A stretch of 64,000 nt of DNA from Methanothrix soehngenii GP6 (GCF_000204415.1 NC_015416.1:2852001-2916000), one strand, 5' to 3'; positions 44,711 through 53,629 are shown, numbered from the stretch's first letter. Made by a program: numbers and translations. The notes: generated from the sequence alone by a model not told the origin.

Positions 44711-45865
44711 CTATTCCAGCCACTTTCCTGTGAAGGCCCGGGGAAGAAGGTCACGGGAGGAGGCGGTCAGAGCATCTCCTTTGCAGTTGGCCATTATCAC
44801 CATGATATCCTCTCCGAACTCTATCAGGCTCTGCCTGCATATGCCGCAGGGGGATATAGGCTGGCAGCCGTCTCCTACTATCGCTATCGCCTCGAACTCC
44901 CTCTCTCCTGAGGCTATAGCTTGAGAAATAGCTACTCTCTCTGCGCATATCCCCGCGCCGGTGGAGGCGTTCTCTATGTTCCCTGCGGAATAGACGTTTC
45001 CCTTTTTAGTGAGAAGGGCAGCGCCGACCCTGAAGCGGGAGTAAGGAGCATATGCTCTGGCTATGGCCTGACCGGCGCATTCGATCAATTGGTCGTATCC
45101 TCCGGCATATGGCCTGGGGCCGATCCCCAGAGCGCCGATATACATGCATTCCGCTGGCGGAATGGTGGGAATCTCGCCGCTAGCCTCCTTGATGGGAACG
45201 CCGGAGTCTCTTATTATCGCTGCTGGAATACCCTCGTCTCCCTCTCCCATCACGATCTGAGCAGCGGATACCAGATTGTCGGCTACGGCCTTGCGGGTGA
45301 TCTTGAGCTCTCTGCCGAAGAGATCCTTCTGCCCCCGGGCATCCACCACCGCCTCCAGACCGGAGCAAGCCAGCGCTACCCCAACGCAGCCCAGCCTGAG
45401 AGGATGAGTTCTACTGTCCCCGATTATCACCCCGATCTTCTTTCCGTTTGCCATTCTCTCCCGGATGGCTATGGCAGAGCCTTTGGGATCGGCGGGAAAT
45501 AGGACCACATGACCCGGTGGGGCATTGGAGTTGTCGATACCGGCATTGGGAAAGAGAAATCCATTGTTCAATGTCAGGACCACTCCCGGGATGCCTCCCA
45601 CGATCTCGTCCGACTCCCTGAGGATCAGCTCCATCTCTCGAGGGTCTTTTTTGTACTGGCCAGCCAGAGATATGGCCAGATCGCCTGGCTGGATCTCATC
45701 CAGATCGACCACCCGTCCCTCAGAGGTGGCGACGATGCTCTCGGAGACGACCAGTATATCTCCATCCTGGAAGGCCTGACCAGACCTATTCATTGCTCGC
45801 ACCAGGAACTCCACAAGGTCGTCTCCCGGCATCAACAAGTCCGATTTAATTCCCAAAACCTGCAA
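44711..45865 (-). CDS. Fusion of coenzyme F420-0:L-glutamate ligase (CofE) and cytidine deaminase
   Basis: A 384-aa protein. Residues 1-250 match CofE, which adds glutamates to coenzyme F420 (GIKSDLLMPGDDLVEFL, DGDILVVSESIVATSEGR, PNAGIDNSNAPPGHVVLFPADP, GVIIGDSRTHPLRLGCVGVALACSG). Residues 257-384 are a zinc cytidine deaminase: YSRFRVGAALLTKKG, CAER with the catalytic Glu, and PCGICRQ with the zinc cysteines. Both active-site sets look complete. The two activities belong to different pathways, so the reason for fusion is unclear. It follows the pterin-binding gene by four bases. The order of domains is continuous in one frame. Confidence 0.88.
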   Translation of the reverse strand: MQVLGIKSDLLMPGDDLVEFLVRAMNRSGQAFQDGDILVVSESIVATSEGRVVDLDEIQPGDLAISLAGQYKKDPREMELILRESDEIVGGIPGVVLTLNNGFLFPNAGIDNSNAPPGHVVLFPADPKGSAIAIRERMANGKKIGVIIGDSRTHPLRLGCVGVALACSGLEAVVDARGQKDLFGRELKITRKAVADNLVSAAQIVMGEGDEGIPAAIIRDSGVPIKEASGEIPTIPPAECMYIGALGIGPRPYAGGYDQLIECAGQAIARAYAPYSRFRVGAALLTKKGNVYSAGNIENASTGAGICAERVAISQAIASGEREFEAIAIVGDGCQPISPCGICRQSLIEFGEDIMVIMANCKGDALTASSRDLLPRAFTGKWLE

Positions 45866-45869
45866 TAAA

Positions 45870-47138
45870 TCACCTGTAACGCTCTGGTCTGTCGATCAGC
45901 TCCAGGGCCTCCTCAATGATAGCGGCCAAATGGCCGAGCCGGAAAGGCTGCCCTTTCAGGTTCCTGACCAGGCTTGATATTTGAGCATGAGTGCCGAGGA
46001 TTAAAATCTCTTGCGGCCGCTTATCGCAGCGCAGGGCCATCTTTGGAATGGCGGCATCTCCTCCCCGGGCGAGCATCTCCTGCTTTATTATCAGGGCCTC
46101 CATGCTGCTCAGGCCCCGCACCGCCAGGATCCGAAAAGATCCCTTCCGGGAGAGGAGCTGGTATGCCCCCTCATCCACCTGTATCCGCTTCAGATGCTCT
46201 GCCAGATCCATTCCCTGGCCGAGATAGCCCAAAACCTCGACCTGCATATCGCCAACTGCATGTTCATCCACATCGCAATCCATACTGCAATCGCTGGTCA
46301 CAATCGGCCGTCCGCGGATGGCACCAGCCATGGCGATCGCATCCAGGCTGGCGGAGATGTCGTGCGTTCGGACGATATGTGCCCCCAGATAGACGGCTAC
46401 TGTCGTTGCTGCCAGGCTTCCGGCAAGCCTCCCTCCAGGATCGGGAATATTCAGGCTCTCCCCGATGAATGTCTTACGGGATAAAGCAGCCACTACCGGC
46501 CGCCCGATGGCGCGCAACCGGTCAAAGCCATCCAGGATGGCCAGGTCCTGGGCTGCCGTCCTCACGGGAATCCACTTGCCGATCCCTGGATCTATGGAGA
46601 TCTTATTCAGAGCAACTCCTGCTCTCACTGCCTGCCTCACTTTGTCTCCCAGGAGGGGAATGATCTGATTCAACAAAGGCAGGTCTCCAGGCCTTTGATC
46701 TGATGCCATGATGATCAGAGAGCCGTCATATTCTGCTACCTTTGAGGCCATATCAGGATCGTGCAGGCCAGAGACATCGTTGATGCAAGTAGCTCCACAG
46801 GACAGGGCCTTTTCTGCAATCTTCGCCCTTTGGGTATCTACGGAGACCACGATATCCAGGTTATCCGTGATCTCCTTTAAGGCGGCAAAGAGCCTGTCCT
46901 TCTCCACCTCTTCGCTTATGGGGGGAGATCCCGGGGCGGTAGAGACCGCACCCAGGTCAATGATATCAGCTCCCTCATCCTGCAGTCGCCTGGCAGTTGC
47001 TAGAGCCTCATTCGAGCTGGCCACTGAGCCCTTATAGAACGACTCCCGGCTGAGGTTGATGACCCCCATCAGCCGCACGGGCTGAATATCTCCAACCTTC
47101 ACCCAACCCAACAAGCCTTCAATCACTTTCAACACCAC
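45870..47138 (-). CDS. Dihydropteroate synthase-like pterin-binding protein
   Basis: A 422-aa protein starting at GTG. Residues 18-265 are a DHPS-type TIM barrel: MGVINLSRESFYKGS, GADIIDLGAVSTAPGS, DIVVSVDTQRAKIAEKAL, INDVSGL, DPGIGKW and RTHDISAS. The C-terminal 150 residues are an extra domain seen in archaeal DHPS-related proteins (MJ0107-like). It may act in tetrahydromethanopterin or folate-like cofactor synthesis; the exact substrate is not shown by sequence. It lies in a tight minus-strand run with an ABC exporter and the CofE fusion. Confidence 0.85.
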   Translation of the reverse strand: MVLKVIEGLLGWVKVGDIQPVRLMGVINLSRESFYKGSVASSNEALATARRLQDEGADIIDLGAVSTAPGSPPISEEVEKDRLFAALKEITDNLDIVVSVDTQRAKIAEKALSCGATCINDVSGLHDPDMASKVAEYDGSLIIMASDQRPGDLPLLNQIIPLLGDKVRQAVRAGVALNKISIDPGIGKWIPVRTAAQDLAILDGFDRLRAIGRPVVAALSRKTFIGESLNIPDPGGRLAGSLAATTVAVYLGAHIVRTHDISASLDAIAMAGAIRGRPIVTSDCSMDCDVDEHAVGDMQVEVLGYLGQGMDLAEHLKRIQVDEGAYQLLSRKGSFRILAVRGLSSMEALIIKQEMLARGGDAAIPKMALRCDKRPQEILILGTHAQISSLVRNLKGQPFRLGHLAAIIEEALELIDRPERYR

Positions 47139-47158
47139 TAGCTCAATGATCCTATTCC

Positions 47159-47944
47159 CTATTCCGAGAGCCAGAGCAGGATTCCCGTTCTCCTCGCCCG
47201 GCGGATCGCCCGGTCGAAGAGGATGAGCCCCAGCAGCAGATATAGCGCGGCCAGAGATAAACCTACAGCCAGATGATGGGGTCCGGGGATAAATATTGAC
47301 CTGTAATACTCCAGGAAATAGGTCAGAGGGATGGCCCTGGCCAAGACCTGCAGAAAGAATGGGAGGACATCCACCGGATAGTAGATCCCGCTGAAAAGGA
47401 GTATCAGACCGCTCAGACTCCAGGCGGCAACATCAGCCTTTTGGCCGAAGGTGAGGATAGAGATGCAGACAGTGATTCCTATGATCGCGGCCATGGAAAA
47501 GACACCCGCCAGAAATATCAACGGGGGGATCAGGCCGCCCGCCTGAAACCTGAAATCAAACAGATAGAAGCTGATCGATGCCAGGATGGCAAAGACCACC
47601 GATCCCCTCATGATGCCGAAGAACAGGGATCCAAAGATCAGATGGCGGCTATGTATCGGGGCGATGAATGTGTTCTTTATGCTCTTGGACCACATATCAA
47701 AGAGGAGGACATAGGCCACATCCATCTGGGCCACCTGGAGAATGGTCAGAGCGATGGAGCCCACCAGGAGAAAGGAGACCATGGACTCATCCACCATCAA
47801 AAATCGAGTGAGAAGGCCGATGGAGAGCAGGTTGACCAGGGGCCAGAAGAACAGCTCGAAGAGGGTGAAGACGTTCCTCTTGGAGATCACCCAGTTCTTG
47901 TAGGCGGAGGCCAGATACTTGTTCAGCTCACCTTGCCAATTCAA
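47159..47944 (-). CDS. ABC-2 type transporter permease
   Basis: A 261-aa membrane protein with six predicted helices and the ABC-2 permease layout (KRNVFTLFELFFWPLVNLLSIGLL at the start, IYYPVDVLPFFLQVLARAIPLTYFLEYYRSIFI near the end). It overlaps the ATPase gene by 17 bases and should form an exporter with it. Substrate unknown. Confidence 0.9.
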   Translation of the reverse strand: MNWQGELNKYLASAYKNWVISKRNVFTLFELFFWPLVNLLSIGLLTRFLMVDESMVSFLLVGSIALTILQVAQMDVAYVLLFDMWSKSIKNTFIAPIHSRHLIFGSLFFGIMRGSVVFAILASISFYLFDFRFQAGGLIPPLIFLAGVFSMAAIIGITVCISILTFGQKADVAAWSLSGLILLFSGIYYPVDVLPFFLQVLARAIPLTYFLEYYRSIFIPGPHHLAVGLSLAALYLLLGLILFDRAIRRARRTGILLWLSE

Positions 47945-48965
47945 GGAATACGTCCTCCAGATCGGGCTCTTCTATATTGATATCCAGAATTTTAGCATCT
48001 TGAAAGCTTTTCAGAATCCTGTCCAGGCTATCCTCGTTACTGTCCATCAGGATTTCCAACTGTCTATCGACCGGTCCCTCAGCTGGCTTTGTCACCTCTA
48101 TGTCCGCCTGCCCATTCGCCTGTATATCCACTCGCCCATCGACTATTCCGGGTTTGCCCCTGACTGCTATGACCCCCTCCAGAGCTCTCAGGGCATCAAG
48201 GTTCGCCAGCCCCCGGTAGGTTATCTTCACCCTCTTTCCCAGTTCGAGGTGGTTTTTCAGGTTCTGAGGGGTATCCAGGGCTGCCACTCTGCCCTTTCTC
48301 AGAAAGGCAATTCTATCGCAGAGCAGCTCCGCCTCGGGCATATAGTGGGTGGACATTATAACTGAGATCCCCTCCTCATCATGAATTCTCCTGATCAGAT
48401 CGTGGGTTTTGGCGGACATGTCCGGGTCCAGGCCGGTGGTCGGCTCGTCCAAAAAAAGGAGACGGGGGTGGTTTAGCATGGCCTTGGCCAGGGACAGGCG
48501 CTGCTTTAAGCCGGTGGAGAGGTTCTCGAACTTCACATCCCTGTACTCCCCCAGCTCAAAGGCATCGATCTGGTCCTCGACCGTCCGATTGAGGCCGAGT
48601 CCATAAAGGCCGTAGAGCATGCTATAGTGGACGAGGTTCTCTCTTACCGTCAGGCTCCAGGGGAAGTTGGGTTTGGCAGTGCTGATATTGATTATCTTGC
48701 GGATCTCTCCCCTGTCCCGTCTGGCATTCAATCCCAGAATGGACAGGCTCCCCTCCTCCGGGTAGATCAGAGTGGAAAATATGGAGATTAGAGTGGTCTT
48801 CCCCGAGCCGTTTGGGCCGAGCAGGCCGAAGATCTCTCCTCGATCTATATCCAGAGATATTCCTTCCAGGACCGTCTTGGCAGAGCCAAAGAGGCTCTTA
48901 TAGCTCTTGCATATCCCCTTAGCCTGGACCGATTTTTCGCTCATCTTCCCGATCTTCTTCTGCAT
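47928..48965 (-). CDS. ABC-2 transporter ATP-binding protein
   Basis: A 345-aa ATPase of the CcmA/DrrA type. Walker A is GPNGSGKTT, signature NLSTGLKQRLSLA, Walker B LLFLDEPTTGLDP, followed by the STHYMPEAE switch. A C-terminal domain of about 110 residues (VKITYRGLANLDAL onward) includes an insert rich in GRVDIQANGQADIEV. M8 is an alternative start. It sits between the exported CARDB-like protein and the permease. Confidence 0.92.
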   Translation of the reverse strand: MQKKIGKMSEKSVQAKGICKSYKSLFGSAKTVLEGISLDIDRGEIFGLLGPNGSGKTTLISIFSTLIYPEEGSLSILGLNARRDRGEIRKIINISTAKPNFPWSLTVRENLVHYSMLYGLYGLGLNRTVEDQIDAFELGEYRDVKFENLSTGLKQRLSLAKAMLNHPRLLFLDEPTTGLDPDMSAKTHDLIRRIHDEEGISVIMSTHYMPEAELLCDRIAFLRKGRVAALDTPQNLKNHLELGKRVKITYRGLANLDALRALEGVIAVRGKPGIVDGRVDIQANGQADIEVTKPAEGPVDRQLEILMDSNEDSLDRILKSFQDAKILDINIEEPDLEDVFLELAR

Positions 48966-48979
48966 TTCTCTCTTTTTGC

Positions 48980-49960
48980 CTATAGCCGCTTGATCCTTCT
49001 CTTCCGGCCATAAAGAAGCTTTTGTCTGCGCAGGATGATGGCGAGCAGAACAAGAAAGGCCAATAGAGCAATGAAGAGAATGGTCCCACTGGAAATGAGG
49101 CGACCCGATCCCTTTAAGCTCAGCTCAAAGGGGAGGACCAGATCCATCTTTTCCGAGCGCAGGCCCATGCCGAGTTGATACTCCTCCTGACTGGCATCTC
49201 TATCCACCCCGACCAGGAAGCTGGCGGAGGCCATCTCACCCGGCGACAGGTCTCCTAGAGGAAGGTCTCTGCTTTTCACCCGAAAGGGAGGAGCAGCTAT
49301 AAGGCTGGCCGAACAGTTCGGGAGGATATCCTCTCCGATGTTCTCCACCGCGATTATTAAAGATCCTTCTTCTCCTGGATAAAGGTGAGACTGCACTCCT
49401 GCAATGCGCAGGTCATCCTTATCTCCGAATGCATAGACCCTCAGATTCAGGCTCTGGTTTGATGGCTGGCGGAGGGGAAAGGCCTCGCCATCGCTCACGC
49501 TCACGTCCACCTGGCGCACATAATCCACCCTCAAGGGAAGGTCATACCAACCACTGGCCCTCTGATCGATGCTGATGTTGAATTGCAGCTCTTTTGCCTC
49601 TCCCGCTGGGAGAATGGCAATATGCTGCACGCCGGAGGTCACCTGAATGGGGCCGGCCGACTGCAAAGCGGCTCTGACATCCATGGCCACGGAGCTGTTC
49701 ATCTCCTCTCTTTGCTCTTGCAGGATATCGTCGGGGGAATCGCTGCTGCTTATAGGTATCAGCTCCTCGATTCTGCCCTGGTTGGCAATGCTTATTCTCA
49801 GGACACCGTCACCTGGCGAGAGTGCGGGATTGGTAGCTGAGGCATTGAGTTGCAGATGGCTGATGGACTTGTAGTGATCATCGGCAAAAAAGATGATATC
49901 TTCTGCCTGGCCCAGGCCGACCAGGATCAGCAGAATGCAGATGATCTTCAGCAGCTCCAT
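48980..49960 (-). CDS. Exported CARDB/NEW3-like protein with C-terminal membrane anchor
   Basis: A 326-aa protein with a signal peptide (residues 1-19). Two beta-sandwich domains follow (around LSPGDGVLRISIANQGR and LYPGEEGSLIIAVENIGEDILPNCSASLIA), then a transmembrane helix at about 293-311 (GTILFIALLAFLVLLAIIL) and a basic cytoplasmic tail (RRQKLLYGRKRRIKRL). It is the first gene of the run and is 14 bases from the ABC ATPase, so it is probably an extracytoplasmic part of that exporter or its cargo handler. Confidence 0.82.
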   Translation of the reverse strand: MELLKIICILLILVGLGQAEDIIFFADDHYKSISHLQLNASATNPALSPGDGVLRISIANQGRIEELIPISSSDSPDDILQEQREEMNSSVAMDVRAALQSAGPIQVTSGVQHIAILPAGEAKELQFNISIDQRASGWYDLPLRVDYVRQVDVSVSDGEAFPLRQPSNQSLNLRVYAFGDKDDLRIAGVQSHLYPGEEGSLIIAVENIGEDILPNCSASLIAAPPFRVKSRDLPLGDLSPGEMASASFLVGVDRDASQEEYQLGMGLRSEKMDLVLPFELSLKGSGRLISSGTILFIALLAFLVLLAIILRRQKLLYGRKRRIKRL

Positions 49961-50072
49961 ATGATTTCGGTTGAGTTTGCATCCTTAATTAAGTCTATCT
50001 GAAGGCAGCATGCTCCCAAACCAGACAGCTTTTAGATCCAATATCGCTTTTCTGCAATAATTCCGGGAATCC

Positions 50073-50879
50073 TCATCTGGAATACAGCGTGCTCAGGAAG
50101 AAGAATATCGCCGCGGTGAGAATTATCGTGGCGCCTGACGGCACATCCAGCATGTAAGATACTATGAGGCCAACAGTCACGAATATCGATCCCAGAACTG
50201 CGGATCCGGCCATGATGGAGGGCAATCCCCTTAGATGCTGCCTGCTTATGGCTCCGGGGATGGTGAGAAGCGCTATTACCATTATGATCCCCACGATCTT
50301 GATCAACACCACCACGCTGAAGGCCACCATTGCCAAAAGCAGGAGCCTGAGGCTTTTCACCGGCAGGCCGATGGCCTCCCCGTAGACCGGATCGAAGCTC
50401 ATTATCAGGAATTCCTTGTAGAGGATATAGATCAGGAGCATTATGGCCAGGGTGAGTCCGGATATCAGCAGCACGTCGTTGATGGTCACAGCCAAAATAT
50501 TGCCGAAAAGGTAGCCATAAAGGTCTCTGGCATAGCCCTTAGAGAGGGTGAGGAGCATGACTCCCAGGGCCATTCCCGTGGCCATGAAAACCCCGATGGC
50601 GGTGTCCTCGGATACCCGTGCCCTCCCACTCACCATTCCTATGCCGACTGCGGTCAATACGGCCGAGCCCACTCCGAATATCAGGGGATCGAAGCCCAGG
50701 AAATAGCCCAGACCGATGCCTCCAAAGGCGGCATGAGCTATGCCGTCGCTTATGAAGACTATCTTATTCAAAATGACATAGATCCCGATTATGCCGCAGA
50801 GGACGGCGCTCGCCAGGCCCGCGGCCAGGGCCACCCGCATAAAATCGTACTGGAAGAGGTCCAACTGCAACTCAATCAT
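50073..50879 (-). CDS. znuB: Zinc/manganese ABC transporter permease (ZnuB type)
   Basis: A 268-aa membrane protein with about eight helices, ABC-3 family. Motifs are FISDGIAHAAFGGIGLGYFLG, DLYGYLFGNILAV and TIPGAISRQHLRGLPSIMAGSAVLG. It imports Zn or Mn with the ATPase and binding protein encoded upstream; start overlaps the ATPase gene by eight bases. Zn versus Mn cannot be told from sequence, so the symbol is approximate. Confidence 0.9.
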   Translation of the reverse strand: MIELQLDLFQYDFMRVALAAGLASAVLCGIIGIYVILNKIVFISDGIAHAAFGGIGLGYFLGFDPLIFGVGSAVLTAVGIGMVSGRARVSEDTAIGVFMATGMALGVMLLTLSKGYARDLYGYLFGNILAVTINDVLLISGLTLAIMLLIYILYKEFLIMSFDPVYGEAIGLPVKSLRLLLLAMVAFSVVVLIKIVGIIMVIALLTIPGAISRQHLRGLPSIMAGSAVLGSIFVTVGLIVSYMLDVPSGATIILTAAIFFFLSTLYSR

Positions 50880-51633
50880 GCTTCCTCAAGACCCGGTGGG
50901 GCGTTCCATGGGCAATCATCTCCACCGGACAGCCGTAGGCCTTCTCTATATCTTCGTTCGTTAGCTCCTTTGAGCCATGGTAATAAAGCCTCTGGTTTAG
51001 GCAGGCGATTTTGCCCACGTATTTGGATATGGCAGTGATATCGTGTGAGACAAGCACAATGGCTATTCCCATGTCCTGGTTGAGGTGGCAGAGAAGCTCA
51101 TAAAACTCCGTTTGCTGGGAGGAATCAACGCCCGCTGTGGGCTCGTCTAAGAGGAGAAGCTCTGGATCTGAGACCAAAGAGCGGGCAACAAAGACCCTCT
51201 GCTGCTCTCCACCGGAAAGGGCGCCGATCTCCCGGTCAGCCCGATCCTCCATCCCCACCGCTTCCAGGGCGCAATAGGCAGCATTGCGGTCGGCAGGACC
51301 GTAACGGCGGAAGAGGCCAGTCCTGCCAAACCTTCCCATCTGGACCACCTCCAGGACCTTGATCGGGAAGTTCTGATCGAAGATGGTCTTCTGGGGTAGG
51401 TAGCCCACCCTTCCCCTCGCCGCCTCAGGTTCCAGGCCGAATATTCTGATCCTCCCTTTATCCGGCTTTATAAGACCCAGCATCACCTTGAGAAGGGTGG
51501 ACTTTCCTCCCCCGTTCGGGCCGATCAAACCCAGGAAGTCCGCCCGTTCCAGCTTCAGGTTTATGTCCTCCAGGATAGCATGCTCTTCCCTGAAGATCCA
51601 GAGGTTATCAATGGAGACGATCTCGGCGGTCAT
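50872..51633 (-). CDS. znuC: Zinc/manganese ABC transporter ATPase (ZnuC type)
   Basis: A 253-aa ATPase. Walker A is GPNGGGKST, signature LSGGEQQRVFVA, Walker B LLLLDEPTAGVD, followed by LVSHDITAISKYV. The D-loop wording matches metal-ion importers. Overlaps the binding-protein gene by four bases and the permease gene by eight, a tightly coupled operon. Confidence 0.92.
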   Translation of the reverse strand: MTAEIVSIDNLWIFREEHAILEDINLKLERADFLGLIGPNGGGKSTLLKVMLGLIKPDKGRIRIFGLEPEAARGRVGYLPQKTIFDQNFPIKVLEVVQMGRFGRTGLFRRYGPADRNAAYCALEAVGMEDRADREIGALSGGEQQRVFVARSLVSDPELLLLDEPTAGVDSSQQTEFYELLCHLNQDMGIAIVLVSHDITAISKYVGKIACLNQRLYYHGSKELTNEDIEKAYGCPVEMIAHGTPHRVLRKHD

Positions 51634-52628
51634 TTCAGGCTCTTGGAGATCTCCTCGCCTGTGCGACGCATATTCTGTAGATAGTCATCTGCCAGAGGGT
51701 CAAGGACCACAATCGTCGCGTTCATCTCTCTCGCTATTACCTCTGCAGATTTGGGATTGAACTGTGGATCAACGAATATGGTGGTTATATCGTTCTTTTT
51801 AGCCATATCGATCAGGCTTGCCAGGTACTGGGGACCGGGCTCTTTCTCCTCCTCCATGATCGGCACCTGGACCAGGCCATAGTCCCGGGCGAGGTAGCTC
51901 CAGGCAGGGTGGAAAACGATGAAGGTCTTATTCTCTTTTGCGGCAAAGGTCTGGCTAAATTCTCTGTCCAGCGCTTTCATCTCCTCCAACAGGGCATCTT
52001 TATTACGGAGATAATAGTCTCTGTTTGCAGAATCGACCTGGATCAGACCATTGCATATATTGTCCACCTGAATGGCAGCATTCTGCAGAGATAACCAGAT
52101 GTGCGGATCGGCGTTTCCGCCCTCTTCGCTTAACAGCTCCACTCCCTCAGAGGAGTCCACAACCAACATATCTTCATTGACCAAGAGCGCCTTTTCCATC
52201 CAGAACTCAAGGCCCGCACCGTTCATGATATAGATGTCCGCATTGGCGATCTCCTTCATCTGAGAGGGGGTGGGCTCGTAGGTATGGGGCTCGGCTCCAG
52301 GCGGGATTATCGTCGCTATTTCGACGTTGTCACCACCGATCAAAGAGATAAGCCCTGCCAGGGGAGAGATGGTCGTGGCGACGGAGATGACATCAGAGCC
52401 ATTATTCGCGTACTTCTTCAAGCCATTTCCTGTGCCATTAATGGGTAGGGATTCAGCCTGGGAATCTCGGGCATCCTGGATGTCATCATTTGACTGGCTT
52501 GCATTCACTGCAATATCGTCTGCTGGCATCTTTTCAGATGGTTCTGTATCCTCGGAGATGCAGCCGGAAAGGATTGCAGCCACTAAGAAAACGATGAGCA
52601 ACGAGAATTTTTTAAAATTGCTTGACAT
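51630..52628 (-). CDS. znuA: Zinc/manganese-binding lipoprotein (ZnuA type)
   Basis: A 332-aa cluster A-1 binding protein. Lipobox LSGC (Cys about residue 23) suggests lipid anchoring. A linker of about 60 acidic residues precedes the domain. Metal ligands are in PPGAEPHTYEPTPSQM, GNADPHIWLSLQNA and FHPAWSYLARDYGL, with the final Asp in FVDPQFNPKSAEVIA. It captures metal outside the membrane for the ZnuBC-type importer encoded next. Confidence 0.93.
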   Translation of the reverse strand: MSSNFKKFSLLIVFLVAAILSGCISEDTEPSEKMPADDIAVNASQSNDDIQDARDSQAESLPINGTGNGLKKYANNGSDVISVATTISPLAGLISLIGGDNVEIATIIPPGAEPHTYEPTPSQMKEIANADIYIMNGAGLEFWMEKALLVNEDMLVVDSSEGVELLSEEGGNADPHIWLSLQNAAIQVDNICNGLIQVDSANRDYYLRNKDALLEEMKALDREFSQTFAAKENKTFIVFHPAWSYLARDYGLVQVPIMEEEKEPGPQYLASLIDMAKKNDITTIFVDPQFNPKSAEVIAREMNATIVVLDPLADDYLQNMRRTGEEISKSLK

Positions 52629-52629
52629 A

Positions 52630-52980
52630 TTACTCCTTCTTTAGCCTCTTTGCATTGAGATTCTTTCCGATATACTTGGAGCGGGTCTTGCCGCCTTCCC
52701 GCCAGTAGCCATACCAGTAAGGTCCGTGCGGGCAGCCTTTGCAGTTCTTGCCGCAGGAGACGCGCTCCAATCGAAAGGTCATCGTCCCGGAGTGTCTCTC
52801 CTCTATGACCTCTCTATTGCTGCCCCGATCCCTGGTGGGGCCTATCTTGCTGAGGGGCGCTTCTCTCATGGAGATCATATCAGATAATAGATCCCTGATC
52901 TCATAGAGAGTGGAGAGATCCTCTTCTTTCAGGAGATCTCTCAAGGCTTTCGGAATCACGGTTTTTCTTATGTAATTCAC
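52630..52980 (-). CDS. Small cysteine-rich protein leading the zinc transport operon (DUF6788-like)
   Basis: A 116-aa protein. The C-terminal half contains CGKNCKGCPHGPYWYGYWR followed by GGKTRSKYIGK, a short conserved motif found in many uncharacterised archaeal and bacterial proteins; the N-terminal half is helical and charged (ALRDLLKEEDLSTLYEIRDLL). Three closely spaced cysteines and a histidine could bind a metal. It ends one base before znuA, so it belongs to the zinc operon and could be its sensor or regulator. That role is inference. No classical helix-turn-helix is seen. Confidence 0.75.
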   Translation of the reverse strand: MNYIRKTVIPKALRDLLKEEDLSTLYEIRDLLSDMISMREAPLSKIGPTRDRGSNREVIEERHSGTMTFRLERVSCGKNCKGCPHGPYWYGYWREGGKTRSKYIGKNLNAKRLKKE

Positions 52981-53046
52981 TTAATAAAGCTGTTGGCCAA
53001 TTACATAAGAGATGAGGAAAATGAGAGGGGAAGGAGGAGCATTCTC

Positions 53047-53124
53047 ATGATGTATTCTGCCGCCGATTGGGCGCTTTACGATGAGAAAGTAGATATTCTA
53101 GAAGGTGTAGGATTGCGGCTATGA
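53047..53124 (+). CDS. Candidate small ORF with strong ribosome binding site
   Basis: Twenty-five codons starting ATGATG, with GGAGGAG seven bases upstream (53033-53039). The product MMYSAADWALYDEKVDILEG... is unrecognised. Its stop overlaps the ATG of the next small ORF (ATGA). It diverges from the zinc operon. It may be a real small gene or a frameshifted remnant. Confidence 0.3.
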   Translation: MMYSAADWALYDEKVDILEGVGLRL

Positions 53125-53237
53125 GTGAAGCCCGAGATAGGAAGATGAAGCGTAAACGCAAGTTTGATGAAATGAAGGCCGAAAAAGTATTGAGAGCATG
53201 CAGGAGCAGACGGTATATAGAGAATGCTGATAGGTGA
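53121..53237 (+). CDS. Candidate small basic ORF coupled to the previous one
   Basis: Thirty-eight codons, highly basic (MSEARDRKMKRKRKF and on). It starts inside the stop of the 25-codon ORF. No homology recognised. A longer minus-strand frame over this stretch (53045-53365) looks less gene-like. Confidence 0.28.
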   Translation: MSEARDRKMKRKRKFDEMKAEKVLRACRSRRYIENADR

Positions 53238-53426
53238 GCAATCTCTTTTACTGAATATATTTTGTATTTTATTGTTTTAAAAAAGTATTCTCGGAATGCT
53301 TGCCTGTTAGCAGGCCAAATGATCCCTGGCCTCATAGCTGAGATCAAAAAACCTCTTTTTGGCAAAAGCGGATGAGGATCACGAGAGGAGAGGCTCCAAG
53401 TATAAAAAAGGAAGGGCTCCTCGCTA

Positions 53427-53580
53427 TTTTGTATGGGTGAACTTCAATCGCTAATTCTCTGTATCTTCTGTGCCTTTTTGTGGTGAACCGCGATGCTCTG
53501 ACCAAACCACAGAGACAAAGAGGAACAGAGGCCATATTCTCTGACTTAACTCACCCACATAATTCAGCGAAGAGCCAAAG
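53427..53580 (+). repeat. Dispersed intergenic repeat, copy B
   Basis: Same element as 16371-16512 (opposite orientation) and, for its first 85 bases, 60745-60832. Shared blocks include GGGTGAACTT, AATTCTCTGTATC, TTGTGGTGAACCGCGATG.TCTGACC and AACCACAGAGA. It lies in the 0.65-kb intergenic stretch between the zinc operon and the 260-aa exported protein. Confidence 0.85.
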
Positions 53581-53629
53581 GAAGAAAAAAGGAGAAGCTT
53601 AAAATGGTGGACAGGGTTAAACTGGCGGT

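Noticed and set aside
53045-53365. 106-codon minus-strand frame upstream of the zinc operon
   Set aside because: No motif and overlaps the better-supported small plus-strand ORFs; probably chance.
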